Positions 31,954 through 40,738 of a stretch of 64,000 nucleotides of DNA are shown here, in pieces (within the stretch, counting starts at the first letter, position 1; each line of letters starts with the position of its first letter). The stretch is from SXNM01 sp964586155 (GTDB taxonomy: Bacteria; Myxococcota_A; UBA9042). The translations under genes and the position numbers were made by a program. Under the pieces are notes generated by a model. The model had not been told where the DNA came from. It did not search any database and saw nothing but the letters and a program-made list of their open reading frames with translations. The stretch is from assembly GCA_964586155.1 (NCBI GenBank), contig CAZPHC010000024.1:1-64000 (forward strand), in the 5' to 3' direction.

Positions 31954-32150
31954 CAAACGTCGAGTCTCCGCCGGGTTCGTCGCGACTTGGCCCCGGCATT
32001 CTACGACAGTGGCAGCGGGGCGTCACCCACCTGCCGGGCACGAACGTCCGCGAGGCGTCGCGACGGTCCGCGATATGTTCGCCGGCGAAGCAGTCCTGCG
32101 AGGGACCAGTCCTGCGAGAGGCCCGACGCTTCGCCGGCCGGTCCGGCGGC

Positions 32151-32816
32151 CTAGCCCTGCACCTGGCAGATCCAGACGCAATGCGGGCTGCCGCCCTTGC
32201 CCGGTTGGTGGCGATCGAAGCGGAAGCCTGCCTTGCGCAGGTGCTTCTCGAAGCGGGCATCGACGACCTCGCCCCACACCGCCAGCACACCGCCAGGTCG
32301 CAGGGCGGCCCGCGCGCGCTGCAGCGCGGTCGGCCCCCAGCACGGGTCATCGGGCCCCTGGGTCGCCTCGTGGGGCCCTTCGTACAGGTCCAGGACGATC
32401 GCGTCGTAGCTCGCCGGGGCCGCGCCGGCGATGGCGTGCACGACGTCCCCGACCTTCACGTCCACCCGTGGGTCCGCCAGCGCGTCGCCGCACGCTGGCG
32501 CCAACGGCCCGCGGCACCAGCGAACGACCTCCGGGTTGAGCTCGACGACGTCGACGCGCGCGTCGGCGCCGAGGTTGTCGAGCGCCACACGCAGCGTGAT
32601 GCCGACGCCAAGGCCGGCCAGCAGCACCCGAGCGGCCCGGCGACCCGCCAGCAGATCGCACGACGCCTTGGCCAGGAAGGCCTCGGAGCGCGAGGCGAAG
32701 CTGCTCATCAGGACGCGGCCGTCGATGCAGACCAGGAACTCGCGTTCGCCGCGCTGACGCAGGTCGAGCACGCCTGCGTCGGTCTCGACGCGATCGAGGG
32801 TTCGCCACGGGCGCAT
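32151..32816 (-). CDS. spermidine-synthase-like methyltransferase fold protein
   Basis: A 221-residue cytoplasmic protein with a Rossmann fold of the spermidine synthase type: VLLAGLGVGITLRVAL, DVVELNPEVVRWC, VKVGDVVHAI and YDAIVLDLYEGPHE. It lacks the N-terminal beta-hairpin domain of full spermidine synthases and the usual DxxDP catalytic motif, so aminopropyl transfer is doubtful. Many short homologues are uncharacterised. AGGAG lies upstream of the ATG at 32816. Reading from an earlier start only adds unconvincing sequence. It is divergent from alkC, and two copies of GTCCTGCGAG lie beyond its 3' end. Confidence 0.8.
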   Translation of the reverse strand: MRPWRTLDRVETDAGVLDLRQRGEREFLVCIDGRVLMSSFASRSEAFLAKASCDLLAGRRAARVLLAGLGVGITLRVALDNLGADARVDVVELNPEVVRWCRGPLAPACGDALADPRVDVKVGDVVHAIAGAAPASYDAIVLDLYEGPHEATQGPDDPCWGPTALQRARAALRPGGVLAVWGEVVDARFEKHLRKAGFRFDRHQPGKGGSPHCVWICQVQG

Positions 32817-33004
32817 GCTCCACACTCCTGTCGGCGGGGAAACCGCCCGCCGCAGCAGCATGGTCGGCGGCATGCGGAGCGTCAATCGACGTGGACGCGC
32901 GCCCCGTGGTCGGGAGGCGAGGACAGCTCGACCCGCGTCCGGTAGATTCGCCGTGGTCCCTGCGCGCCGGGCCCTGCGCGCGCCGCAGAGAGACGGAGGA
33001 TGCT

Positions 33005-34174
33005 GTGGCAGAGCCTTTCAAGACCTCGCTGAACGCCGCCCTCGTCACCGAGGCCGCGGCGCACCTGCAGCGCGCCTGGCCGTCGTTCCAACGTGAGCGG
33101 TTCGAATCCCTCGCCAGCGACGGGCTCGACGCGCTCGAGCTCAAGCAGCGGGCGATGCACATCTGCGACGCGCTCCAGGCGACGCTGCCAGCGGACTTCT
33201 CGTCCGCGGCCGCGATCATCGAGGCCGCCCTCGCGCCGCCCTACCCGGGCGAGGACCTCGGCTCGCTGCGGATGAGCCACGACGGTCTCGCGGGGTGGAT
33301 CGTCTGGCCGCTGGGCGAGTTCGTCGCCCGCAACGGCATCGACCAGCCCGAGCGGGCGCTGCAGACGCTGCACGCGCTGACGCAGCGCTTCTCGGCGGAG
33401 TTCGCGATCCGGCCCTTCCTGGCGCGGCATCCGGCGCTGGCCCTGTCGACCCTGCAGCGCTGGACCCGGGACCCGAGCCACCATGTGCGTCGCCTCGCCA
33501 GTGAGGGCAGCCGCCCGCGCCTGCCGTGGGGGATGCAGCTGCGCGCGCTGGTCGCCGACCCCACGCCGACGCTGCCGATCCTGCTGGCGCTGCAGGACGA
33601 TTCGAGCGCCTATGTGCGCCGCAGCGTCGCCAACCACCTCAACGACATCGCCAAGGACCACCCTGGGGTCGTGGCCGACTGGCTGCGCACGCATCTGCCC
33701 GGGGCGTCGAAGGAGCGCAAGGCCTTGCTGCGCCACGCCAGCCGGACGCTCGTCAAGCGAGGAGATCCGGCCATCTTGCAGGCCTGGGGCGTCGGTCGCG
33801 CGTTCGATGGCGAGGCGTCCGTCTCGGTGGCGCCGGCCGAGGTGGAATTCGGCGGTGAGCTGACCATCGAAGCGACGCTGCGTTCGAGCTCGACGTCGCC
33901 GCAGGCCTTGGTCGTCGACTACGCCGTGCACCACGTCAAGGCGAACGGCAGCACGTCGGCCAAGGTCTTCAAGGGGTGGACGCTGACGCTGGCGCCCGCC
34001 GAGGCGCGCGTCCTGGCCCGGCGCCACTCGCTGCGGCCGATCTCGACGCGCCGCTACCACGCCGGCCATCACGCCGTGGAGGTCCTGGTCAACGGCGCAG
34101 CCGTGGCCAGCGCCGGTTTTGAGCTCTTGCCGGCCCCGGTCGCGTCGACACCCGGCGAGGCGCGGCGGAGCTGA
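33005..34174 (+). CDS. alkC: 3-methyladenine DNA glycosylase AlkC with Ig-like C-terminal domain
   Basis: A 389-residue HEAT-like-repeat DNA glycosylase that removes N3-alkylated bases without flipping them. The N-terminus (AEPFKTSLNAALV, then WPSFQRERF, LELKQRAMHI and ATLPADF) is the AlkC signature. Helical repeats run to about residue 270, including RDPSHHVRRLASEGSRPRLPW and DDSSAYVRRSVANHLNDIAKDHP. The last 115 residues form a beta-rich region consistent with the Ig-like domain found in one AlkC subgroup. The start is a GTG at 33005 with GGAGG 5 bases upstream; the 38 codons before it look non-coding. It stands alone, divergent from the SpeE-like gene, and no ada or alkB gene is nearby. 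Confidence 0.9.
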   Translation: MAEPFKTSLNAALVTEAAAHLQRAWPSFQRERFESLASDGLDALELKQRAMHICDALQATLPADFSSAAAIIEAALAPPYPGEDLGSLRMSHDGLAGWIVWPLGEFVARNGIDQPERALQTLHALTQRFSAEFAIRPFLARHPALALSTLQRWTRDPSHHVRRLASEGSRPRLPWGMQLRALVADPTPTLPILLALQDDSSAYVRRSVANHLNDIAKDHPGVVADWLRTHLPGASKERKALLRHASRTLVKRGDPAILQAWGVGRAFDGEASVSVAPAEVEFGGELTIEATLRSSSTSPQALVVDYAVHHVKANGSTSAKVFKGWTLTLAPAEARVLARRHSLRPISTRRYHAGHHAVEVLVNGAAVASAGFELLPAPVASTPGEARRS

Positions 34175-34237
34175 AACCGCGCCGATGCTCACCGCGCTCG
34201 CGCCCGCGCCGTCGACGTTCGTACCTCTGCCGGGGCC

Positions 34238-34256
34238 AACGTGACACTGTCACGTT
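34238..34256. promoter_or_regulatory. perfect 19-bp palindrome (operator-like) upstream of the MoaD-like gene
   Basis: AACGTGACAcTGTCACGTT has two exact 9-base arms around one central base and ends 22 bases before the start codon at 34279. A GTGACA inside it and a TAGACC 18 bases on could form a weak -35/-10 pair, so a bound protein would block or steer the promoter. The regulator is not in the window as far as I can tell. Confidence 0.6.
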
Positions 34257-34278
34257 CGCTGTGCTAGACCTCCAGGCC

Positions 34279-34557
34279 ATGGCCAACGTCGTGTTCACGA
34301 GGCACCTCTTCGCGTTCTTCCCCCAGCTCGAGGGCCAGCGGGTGGACGTCGAGGCCACGACCGTCGCCGAGGCCGTCGCGGCCCTCGAGGCGCTCGCGCC
34401 AGGCCTGGGCTTCTACATCTGCGACGAGCGCGGGCGGCTGCGCACGCACGTCAACATCTTCATCGGCAACGCCATGATCCGCGATCGTCGCGGGTTGTCC
34501 GACCCCCTCGCGCCCGATGACACTCTCCACATCCTGCAAGCGTTGAGCGGAGGCTAG
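34279..34557 (+). CDS. MoaD/ThiS-family ubiquitin-like sulfur-carrier protein
   Basis: A 92-residue beta-grasp protein. The pattern of a short strand (VVFTRHLFAFF), DVEATTVAEAVAALEALAPGL, HVNIFIGNAMIRD and an acidic turn before DTLHILQALSGG fits MoaD-like sulfur carriers. These are adenylated and thiocarboxylated on the C-terminal Gly-Gly by an E1-like enzyme. The terminal GG is present. No MoeB/ThiF, MoaE or other molybdopterin gene is adjacent. The downstream BNR-propeller gene begins 3 bases after the stop, so the two are certainly one unit. I recall this pairing from other bacterial genomes, where its role is not established. Confidence 0.85.
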   Translation: MANVVFTRHLFAFFPQLEGQRVDVEATTVAEAVAALEALAPGLGFYICDERGRLRTHVNIFIGNAMIRDRRGLSDPLAPDDTLHILQALSGG

Positions 34558-34560
34558 AGC

Positions 34561-35733
34561 ATGGGCAAGCGCATCTGGGTCGCGACCCGCAAGGGCACGT
34601 TCGTGGTCGAGAAGTCAGGGCAGTCCTGGCAGGCGAGGCTGGTCGGTCACGTCGGCGTCGGGGTCAACTACGTCGCCCGCGACCCGAACACCGGCACGCT
34701 CTGGGCGCTGCTCGGCCACGGCCATTGGGGGGCCAAGCTCTCCTGCTCGCACGACGACGGCGTCACCTGGGCCGACGCGCCCGCGCAGATCAAGTTCCCC
34801 GAGGGCGCGCGCTACATCGCGCAGGACATGTTCGAGGACGACTCGTCCGACTTCGGCGTCGGCTTCCGCACGCTGACCAAGACCGCGACCCTGCAGAAGC
34901 TCTGGATCATCGAATTCGGCGGCGACGGCGCGATCTACGTCGGCACCATCCCCGGTGGCCTGTTCGTCAGCCGGGACGGCGGCGCGTCGTTCCAGCTCAA
35001 CCTGCCGCTGTGGAACCACGAATCGCGCGGCGGCGACCTCTTCTCTGGCGAGGGCACGGGCGAGACCAAATGGTTCGGCACCCCCGCGTCCGAAGGCGGT
35101 GACTTCTCGCCCGGCATCCACTCCATCGTCGTCGACCCGCGCGACCCCAAACGCGTGATGGTGGCGGTGTCGACCGCCGGTGTGATCGAGACCCTCGACG
35201 GCGGCGAGACCTGGCGCAGCCGCAACAAGGGCCTCACCATGGATCACAACCCCGACGCCGAGGCCGAGTGGGGCCACGATGCGCATTACGTCGAGCTTTG
35301 CGCGGGCCAGCCCGACCACGTCTGGCAGCAGAACCACAGCGGCGTGTTCTACAGCGCCAACGGCGCCGCGTCCTGGACCAAGGTCAGCCAGCCCGAGCAG
35401 GGCGTGCACTTCGGCTTCCCGGTGGCCGCCGACGAGCGCGACGGCCGCGTCGCCTGGCTGGTGCCCGGCCGCTCGGACAACCACCGCATGGCCCTGGATG
35501 GTGGCCTCTTCGTCGCCCGCACCGACGACGGCGGCCAGAGCTGGCGCCAGCTGCGCCACGGCCTGCCGGCCTCGTCGTTCGATGTCGTCTACCGCCACGC
35601 GCTCGACGCCAGCGAGGGCACCGTCGTCTTCGGCAGCACGACCGGCAACCTCTACATCAGCGAGGACCGCGGCGAGAGCTGGTCGACCATCAGCAACAAC
35701 CTGCCGCCGGTCTATGCGGTGCGCTTCGGCTAG
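34561..35733 (+). CDS. BNR-repeat beta-propeller protein (sialidase / photosynthesis-factor-like fold)
   Basis: A 390-residue cytoplasmic protein without a signal peptide. It carries at least five BNR/Asp-box motifs (S-x-D-x-G-x-x-W): SHDDGVTW, SRDGGASF, TLDGGETW, RTDDGGQSW and SEDRGESW, evenly spaced as in a six- or seven-bladed propeller. The sequence starts MGKRIWVATRKGTFVVEKSG. Such proteins are often annotated as exo-alpha-sialidase or WD40-like, but the Arg triad and Tyr/Glu catalytic residues of sialidases are not evident, so enzymatic activity is not implied. It is coupled to the MoaD-like gene behind the palindromic site and may act with, or be modified by, that sulfur carrier. Confidence 0.85.
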   Translation: MGKRIWVATRKGTFVVEKSGQSWQARLVGHVGVGVNYVARDPNTGTLWALLGHGHWGAKLSCSHDDGVTWADAPAQIKFPEGARYIAQDMFEDDSSDFGVGFRTLTKTATLQKLWIIEFGGDGAIYVGTIPGGLFVSRDGGASFQLNLPLWNHESRGGDLFSGEGTGETKWFGTPASEGGDFSPGIHSIVVDPRDPKRVMVAVSTAGVIETLDGGETWRSRNKGLTMDHNPDAEAEWGHDAHYVELCAGQPDHVWQQNHSGVFYSANGAASWTKVSQPEQGVHFGFPVAADERDGRVAWLVPGRSDNHRMALDGGLFVARTDDGGQSWRQLRHGLPASSFDVVYRHALDASEGTVVFGSTTGNLYISEDRGESWSTISNNLPPVYAVRFG

Positions 35734-35785
35734 CGACGCCGGCGCAGCGGCCGGCGCTCGACCGGGTGCGCGCGCGCGCTGGTCG

Positions 35786-36121
35786 CTAGTGCCACGCCTT
35801 GCCCTGCAACATCAGCAGCCACAACCGGAAGTCGCAGATCAGCGACCACAGCGGGTACTGGAACGTCGCCGGCCGGTTGCGCTCGACGACGAAGTGGCCG
35901 AACCAGGCGAAGCCATAGCCCGCCAGCGGCGCCGCCAGGGCCAGCTGCGGCCGCCGCAGGAAGATGGCGCCCAACAGCAGCGCGACCGCCAGCGTCGTGC
36001 CCGCGAAGTGCAGCTGGCGGTTGCGCGCGTTGCGGTGCTCGCTCATGTAGAAGGGCCAGAATTCCGCCAGCGTGGCGATCCGCTCCTCGGGCGCTCCGCC
36101 CTGGCCTGATGCTTGGCTCAT
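35786..36121 (-). CDS. DUF962/Mpo1-like membrane protein
   Basis: A 111-residue protein with three to four short hydrophobic helices. The motifs EFWPFYMSEHRNARNRQLHFAGT and YGFAWFGHFVVERNRPATFQYPLWSL contain the conserved histidines of the DUF962/Mpo1 family. In yeast, Mpo1 is an Fe(II)-dependent dioxygenase in the alpha-oxidation of 2-hydroxy fatty acids. The His residues that would bind iron (in SEHRN, QLHFAGT and GHFVVERN) are all kept. GAGGA precedes the ATG at 36121. It is convergent with the BNR gene and divergent from the next exported protein. Confidence 0.85.
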   Translation of the reverse strand: MSQASGQGGAPEERIATLAEFWPFYMSEHRNARNRQLHFAGTTLAVALLLGAIFLRRPQLALAAPLAGYGFAWFGHFVVERNRPATFQYPLWSLICDFRLWLLMLQGKAWH

Positions 36122-36353
36122 CGGATCCTCGCAGCCGTCTGCCAGACGGGGGGCAAAGGTGGCGTCGAACCGCAGGGTCGGGCGATCCCCACCGAGAATC
36201 AAGTGGTGTGCTGCCTGACCGGACGCGTCCCGGGCGTCTCGCTCCCGCGCTTGCCACTGGCGATGTCCGCGCCGCGCCATTAGCTTGGGCCTGCGCCCCC
36301 TTCGCCCGGCACGGGCGCTGTCGGGCGCGCGTGACCTCGACCTCGGAGCCGCG

Positions 36354-37283
36354 ATGACGAGCCGAACCGCGACGATCCGCTGGCTGCTCGGCACGACGCT
36401 CGCGCTCGCCTGGTTCGCCGGTTCCGCCCTGGCGGGCCCGCGCTGCGGCCCCAACGTCTGCGCCGACGACGAGCTCTGCTGCAACGACAGCTGCGGCATC
36501 TGCGCACCGGTCGGCGGCGCCTGCATCCAGCCCGATTGCGGCTGGAGTCGCGATCGCGCCGGTGCCCACGCTCCGGTGCTCGACGGCGCCGCGCCGAGCC
36601 CGCTGCCGACCTGGGCCGTGCGGCTCGACGGGGCCGCCGCAGACGTCGACACCCGCGCGCTCGGCCTGCACGTCGTCGCGCCGATCGCTGCGTCCCTGTC
36701 GCTGCAGGCGCAGGTGCGCGACTTCGCCGCGGTCGACGACGCGGCCCGCACCCTCTGGCTCGGCGCAGGCTGGCACTTGCCCACGGGGGCGCCGCAGCTG
36801 CAGGCGGTGGTCGGCCTCGGTGGTGGTCTCGTCAGCGTGGCCAAGGCGCTGCGGTCGCCGGGGTCGGCCGCCTCCGGGCTCACCGTCGGCGCGCTCGCCG
36901 CGCACGGCGTCGACGCCTTTGCCGGTCTGCTCTGGGGACGCGGGATCTTCGGCCTCTCGGCGATCGGCCGGGTCGGCTGGAACCTCGCGGCCGACACGGC
37001 AGCGTCCGCGCCGCGCTGGCAGGCCGCGGCCACGGGCGACGTGGTGCTGCCGCCCTTCGCGCTGCCGCTGGCTGCACGGGTCACGGTCCGCGCCGGAGGC
37101 GTCGCGCCCGGCTCCCCTGCGGCGTCGATCGGGTTGCGGGGCCGCGTCGGGGCCACCGTCGCGCTCGCCTTCGCGTTGGCAGAGTGGGCCGTCGGCGTCG
37201 AGAGCCATTGGGGCCGCGTCGACGACGTGCTCGTCGCCCGCGCGCCCGTCCTGGGCCTGTTCGCGCGCTGGCGAGCCCGCTGA
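36354..37283 (+). CDS. exported protein with a Cys-rich N-terminal motif and a beta-rich body
   Basis: A 309-residue protein with a signal peptide (IRWLLGTTLALAWFAGSALA). Just after cleavage comes a compact Cys motif (CGPNVCADDELCCNDSCGICAPVGGAC) common in Myxococcota exported proteins. The remaining 240 residues alternate amphipathic strands (SLSLQAQVRDFAAV, RTLWLGAGWHLPTGAPQLQAVVGLGGGLVS and later ATVALAFALAEWAVGVESHW), as in an outer-membrane beta-barrel, and end in a terminal aromatic pattern (LGLFARWRAR). A barrel with a periplasmic Cys plug is possible but not proven. Its stop precedes the next start by one base, so the pair forms an operon. Confidence 0.75.
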   Translation: MTSRTATIRWLLGTTLALAWFAGSALAGPRCGPNVCADDELCCNDSCGICAPVGGACIQPDCGWSRDRAGAHAPVLDGAAPSPLPTWAVRLDGAAADVDTRALGLHVVAPIAASLSLQAQVRDFAAVDDAARTLWLGAGWHLPTGAPQLQAVVGLGGGLVSVAKALRSPGSAASGLTVGALAAHGVDAFAGLLWGRGIFGLSAIGRVGWNLAADTAASAPRWQAAATGDVVLPPFALPLAARVTVRAGGVAPGSPAASIGLRGRVGATVALAFALAEWAVGVESHWGRVDDVLVARAPVLGLFARWRAR

Positions 37284-37284
37284 C

Positions 37285-37758
37285 ATGTGCGCCCACCCCG
37301 ATGCGCGCCGCCACCGCGCGCCAGACGACCCGCGCCGGCCGCACCGCGGCACCAGGCTCGCGCAGCGGGTCCTGCCGCTCGGCTGCGTGGTCGCGCTCGC
37401 CTGGTCGCCCGCCGCCGCGCTGGCCGACGACCGGATCGGCCCGGACAAGCGGCTGCACGCCTTCTATGGCATGGCCGCCGGCATCGGCGCGTTCGACGTC
37501 GCCGCCGCGTTCGACGCTCCGCCTTGGGCCTGTGCCGTCAGCGCCGCTGGGGCCGCCTTGGCACTCGGCGCAGGCAAGGAGCTGTGGGATGCGCGCGGCT
37601 ACGGCGACCCTTCCCTGCGCGACGCGGTCTGGACCGTCGCCCCGGCGCTGATCGTCGGCGGCGTGCTCGGCTGGCTGCGGGCGCGAGGGTCGCGCGACGC
37701 CGAACGCCGCGGCGCGCGGAACGCAGCGTCACCCACGGCCCCGCCGCCGACGCCTTGA
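37285..37758 (+). CDS. YfiM/DUF2279-like exported membrane protein
   Basis: A 157-residue protein that starts one base after the previous stop. A basic leader precedes a signal-like helix (LPLGCVVALAWSPAAALA). The body carries the hallmark pattern DKRLHAFYGMAAGIG, then GAGKELWDARGYGDPSLRDAVW, and a last helix. The DK-x-x-H and GKE-x-x-D elements are those of the YfiM/DUF2279 family of predicted lipoproteins and membrane proteins. The family's role is unknown. No ribosome site is visible, consistent with translational coupling. Confidence 0.7.
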   Translation: MCAHPDARRHRAPDDPRRPHRGTRLAQRVLPLGCVVALAWSPAAALADDRIGPDKRLHAFYGMAAGIGAFDVAAAFDAPPWACAVSAAGAALALGAGKELWDARGYGDPSLRDAVWTVAPALIVGGVLGWLRARGSRDAERRGARNAASPTAPPPTP

Positions 37759-37887
37759 CGATCAGCGGCGGCCGCGGCGGCGGCGGGCCCTTTGGCCCCG
37801 AACCATGCGCTTGACGCCGTCACCGAAGGACCGCCACCATGGGGCACACACGGAAGGGGCTGGCGGGGGATCGCGGAGACGTTGGAG

Positions 37888-40356
37888 ATGCACGCAGCCC
37901 AGGAACATGGATGGCTCGCCCGGACACTCGAGTCCGTCGGCTCCATCGGTCACCGCCCCGAGCACGACGCAGCCGAGCGCCTGCGTCGCCGTCTGCTCGT
38001 CTACATGGGCGTGCTGATGAGCATGGGTGGCCTGCTCTGGGGCACCATCGCGTTGGCCAACGGCCTGCGCGCCGCCGCCGCGATCCCGTTCGGCTACGCG
38101 GTGTTGACGTCGCTCAATCTGCGCTACTTCCACGCCAGCGCCGACTTCCTGCGCGTGCGGTTCTTCCAGGTCCTGATCAGCCTTCTGCTGCCGTTCTTGT
38201 TCCAGATCGCGCTCGGCGGCTTCGCCTCCAGCGGCGTCGTGATGCTGTGGTCGATGCTCGCCATCGTCGGCGCCCTGACGTTCTCGACCAGCCGGCAGGT
38301 GCTCGCGTGGCTCGTCGTCTACTCGCTGTGCACCGTGGCGATGGGGCTGATCGACGGCTGGGCGCGCGAGGTCTTCCGCCTCGACACGAGCGCCGACCTG
38401 CGGGTCGTCTTTTCGGTCACGAACATCGTCATCATCTCGAACATCGTCTTTGGCCTGACGATCTACCTGCTGGCGCGACAAGAGGCGGCCAACGCCGCGC
38501 TCGAACAGGCCAACCTCGAAGTTCGGCAGCTCAACGAGAAGCTCGAGGCCGTCGTCGCCGCGCGGACACGCGATCTGCGCTCCACCCTGGGCCAGCTGCG
38601 CGCCATCATCGACAACATGCCCAACGCCCTGGTGGCCGTCAGCCGCGACGGCGAGGTCCAGGCGGCGAACCGCACGCTCGAGTCGCTGTTCCACCTGCCG
38701 ACGTCGCCGGTCGGCCGGCCGATGGACGAGGCGATCCCGACGGTCCTGCGGGACCTGATGATGCGCGCGATGACGAACGGGACCGAAGAGACGATCGAGC
38801 TGCCGTTGCGGGCCGATCGGGTCGGCGTCGCGGTCGCCGCGCCGATGCGCGTCGAAGACGAACCGGATGTGATGGGCTGCGTGGTCATCGTTCGTGACGT
38901 GACGCTCGAGAAAGAGGTCGATCGGATGAAGACCGACTTCATCGCGACCGTCTCGCACGAGCTGCGCACGCCGCTGACGTCGGTCCTGGGCTTCGCCAAG
39001 GTCACGCGGGGCCGCCTCGACAGCGTGCTGCTGCCGGCGCTGCCGGTCGAGGACCGCAAGGTCGAGCGCGCCGCGGCCCAGGTCATGGGCAACCTCGACA
39101 TCATCGTCTCGGAGGGTGAACGCCTGACGTCGCTGATCGCCGACGTCCTCGACATCTCCAAGATGGAGGCCGGGCACGTCGAGTGGCAGCGCGATCCGAT
39201 CGCGCCGGCGACGCTGGTGCGCCGCGCGGTGACCTCCTCGGCCGGGCTGTTCACCGACGCAGAGGCGGCGCTGGAAGCCGACGTCGAAGATGATTTGCCG
39301 AACATCATCGGAGACTTCGATCGCCTGCTCCAGGTCCTGATCAACCTCATCTCGAACGCTGCCAAGTTCACCGAGACCGGCACGGTCGTCGTCAGCGCCC
39401 GCCGCGTCGACGAGGGCGTCGAGTTCCGCGTGCGTGACTCGGGCACGGGCATCGCGCCGGGCGACGTCGAGCGCATCTTCGAGCGCTTTCGCCAGGGCGG
39501 CGACACGCTGGTCAACAAGCCGCGCGGGACGGGCCTCGGCCTGCCGATCTCGCAGCAGATCGTGCTGGCACACGGCGGCCGCATCCGGGTCGAGAGCACC
39601 GTCGGCGTCGGCTCGGAGTTCTGGTTCGTGCTGCCCACCTCGACCCGTTCGGGCACCCGCACCTCGGGGTCGCGCGACCTCGCGACCCGGCTCGGCGCCA
39701 AGGTCCGCGAGGCGCTGCCGGCAGACGCCCGCAACATCCTGGTCGTCGACGACAACCCGAACCTGCGGGAGCTGTTGCGCCAGCAGCTCGGCGATCTCGG
39801 CTTCCATGTCTTGCTCGCCAACGACGGCATCGAGGGCGTGCGCCTGGCGCGGACCGCGCGGCCGGACCTGATCATCCTCGACATCATGATGCCCGAGATC
39901 AGCGGCTTCGACGTCGCCGCGATGCTGAAGTCGGACCCGGACACCCGCGGCATCCCCATCGTCGTGCTGACGATCGTCGAGGACGCCGAGCGCGGCTATC
40001 GCATCGGCGTCGACAGCTACCTGCAAAAGCCCCATGACATCGGCATGCTCGCGGGCGAGATCCAGCGCGTGCTGGCGGGGCGCGGCGACGGGCGTCGCGC
40101 CATGATCGTCGCCGAACCCGGCGATCGCGCGCGCTTGCAGGCGGACCTCGAAGCCCAGGGCTACGAGGTCGTGTGCAGCTGCGGCTTCGACGCCTGCGTC
40201 GAGACCCTGCGCAGCTGTAGCCCCGACTTCGTGCTGGTCGACGCCAAGAACGCCGAAGCGATCGAGCTGCTCCACCGCGCCCGCCGCGAGACGCGCTTCG
40301 AGCATGCGTGCGTCATCCGCATCGCCGCCCCCTCCGGCGAGGAGCCCACCCCATGA
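37888..40356 (+). CDS. hybrid sensor histidine kinase with receiver domain
   Basis: An 822-residue membrane kinase. Six transmembrane helices (about residues 38-195) form an unclassified sensor. A coiled-coil segment (AALEQANLEVRQLNEKLEAVV), a PAS-like domain (about 240-335) and a HisKA domain with phosphoacceptor His357 (VSHELRTPLTSVLGF) follow. Then come an HATPase domain (NLISNAAKFTETG, RDSGTGIAPGD, GTGLGLPISQQIV) and a canonical receiver with Asp665 (LIILDIMMPEISGFD). The last 85 residues are a second, degenerate receiver-like fold (IVAEPGDRARLQAD, VLVDAKN). The ATG at 37888 is chosen; the frame extends upstream only through a TTG and non-coding sequence. Its stop overlaps the start of the response regulator. 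Confidence 0.93.
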   Translation: MHAAQEHGWLARTLESVGSIGHRPEHDAAERLRRRLLVYMGVLMSMGGLLWGTIALANGLRAAAAIPFGYAVLTSLNLRYFHASADFLRVRFFQVLISLLLPFLFQIALGGFASSGVVMLWSMLAIVGALTFSTSRQVLAWLVVYSLCTVAMGLIDGWAREVFRLDTSADLRVVFSVTNIVIISNIVFGLTIYLLARQEAANAALEQANLEVRQLNEKLEAVVAARTRDLRSTLGQLRAIIDNMPNALVAVSRDGEVQAANRTLESLFHLPTSPVGRPMDEAIPTVLRDLMMRAMTNGTEETIELPLRADRVGVAVAAPMRVEDEPDVMGCVVIVRDVTLEKEVDRMKTDFIATVSHELRTPLTSVLGFAKVTRGRLDSVLLPALPVEDRKVERAAAQVMGNLDIIVSEGERLTSLIADVLDISKMEAGHVEWQRDPIAPATLVRRAVTSSAGLFTDAEAALEADVEDDLPNIIGDFDRLLQVLINLISNAAKFTETGTVVVSARRVDEGVEFRVRDSGTGIAPGDVERIFERFRQGGDTLVNKPRGTGLGLPISQQIVLAHGGRIRVESTVGVGSEFWFVLPTSTRSGTRTSGSRDLATRLGAKVREALPADARNILVVDDNPNLRELLRQQLGDLGFHVLLANDGIEGVRLARTARPDLIILDIMMPEISGFDVAAMLKSDPDTRGIPIVVLTIVEDAERGYRIGVDSYLQKPHDIGMLAGEIQRVLAGRGDGRRAMIVAEPGDRARLQADLEAQGYEVVCSCGFDACVETLRSCSPDFVLVDAKNAEAIELLHRARRETRFEHACVIRIAAPSGEEPTP

Positions 40357-40736
40357 ACAAGAAGATCCTGATCGTCGACGACGAGGCCCACCTGCGCCTG
40401 TTGCTCGAGCAGAGCCTCGAGCAGCTCGAAGACGACGGCGCCGAGATCCTGCTCGCGAGCGACGGCGGCGAAGCGCTGCGCGTCATCCAGCGCGATCGCC
40501 CGGCGGTGGTGCTGCTCGACGTGATGATGCCGGTCATGAACGGCTTCGACGTCTGCAAGGCGATCAAGCGCGATCCTGCGCTGCGTTCGACGTATGTGAT
40601 GATCCTGACGGCCAAGGGCCAGGAGCTCGACCGCATCACCGGCGCCGAGGTCGGCGCCGATCGCTACATGACCAAGCCCTTCGATCCGGACACCGTGCTC
40701 GAGATCGTGGCCGCACAGATCGGCTTGCGGGTCTGA
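40353..40736 (+). CDS. CheY-like single-domain response regulator
   Basis: A 127-residue stand-alone receiver domain: ILIVDDEAHL with Asp9 and Asp10, VVLLDVMMPVMNGFD with phosphoacceptor Asp56, a TAKG switch region and MTKPFD with Lys108. No output domain follows. Its ATG overlaps the kinase stop (ATGA), and the cyclase gene begins two bases after its own stop. It is therefore the natural relay from the hybrid kinase, possibly to the cyclase. Confidence 0.93.
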   Translation: MNKKILIVDDEAHLRLLLEQSLEQLEDDGAEILLASDGGEALRVIQRDRPAVVLLDVMMPVMNGFDVCKAIKRDPALRSTYVMILTAKGQELDRITGAEVGADRYMTKPFDPDTVLEIVAAQIGLRV

Positions 40737-40738
40737 CG

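Noticed and set aside
5871..34174. An Ada-type alkylation-response regulon (AidB-like gene plus alkC)
   Set aside because: The two genes are 27 kb apart, no ada or alkB is present and no shared operator was seen. The AidB-like gene sits in a metabolic operon.
34561..35733. Calling the BNR protein a sialidase
   Set aside because: Asp-box repeats are present, but the arginine triad and the catalytic Tyr/Glu are not evident and there is no signal peptide.
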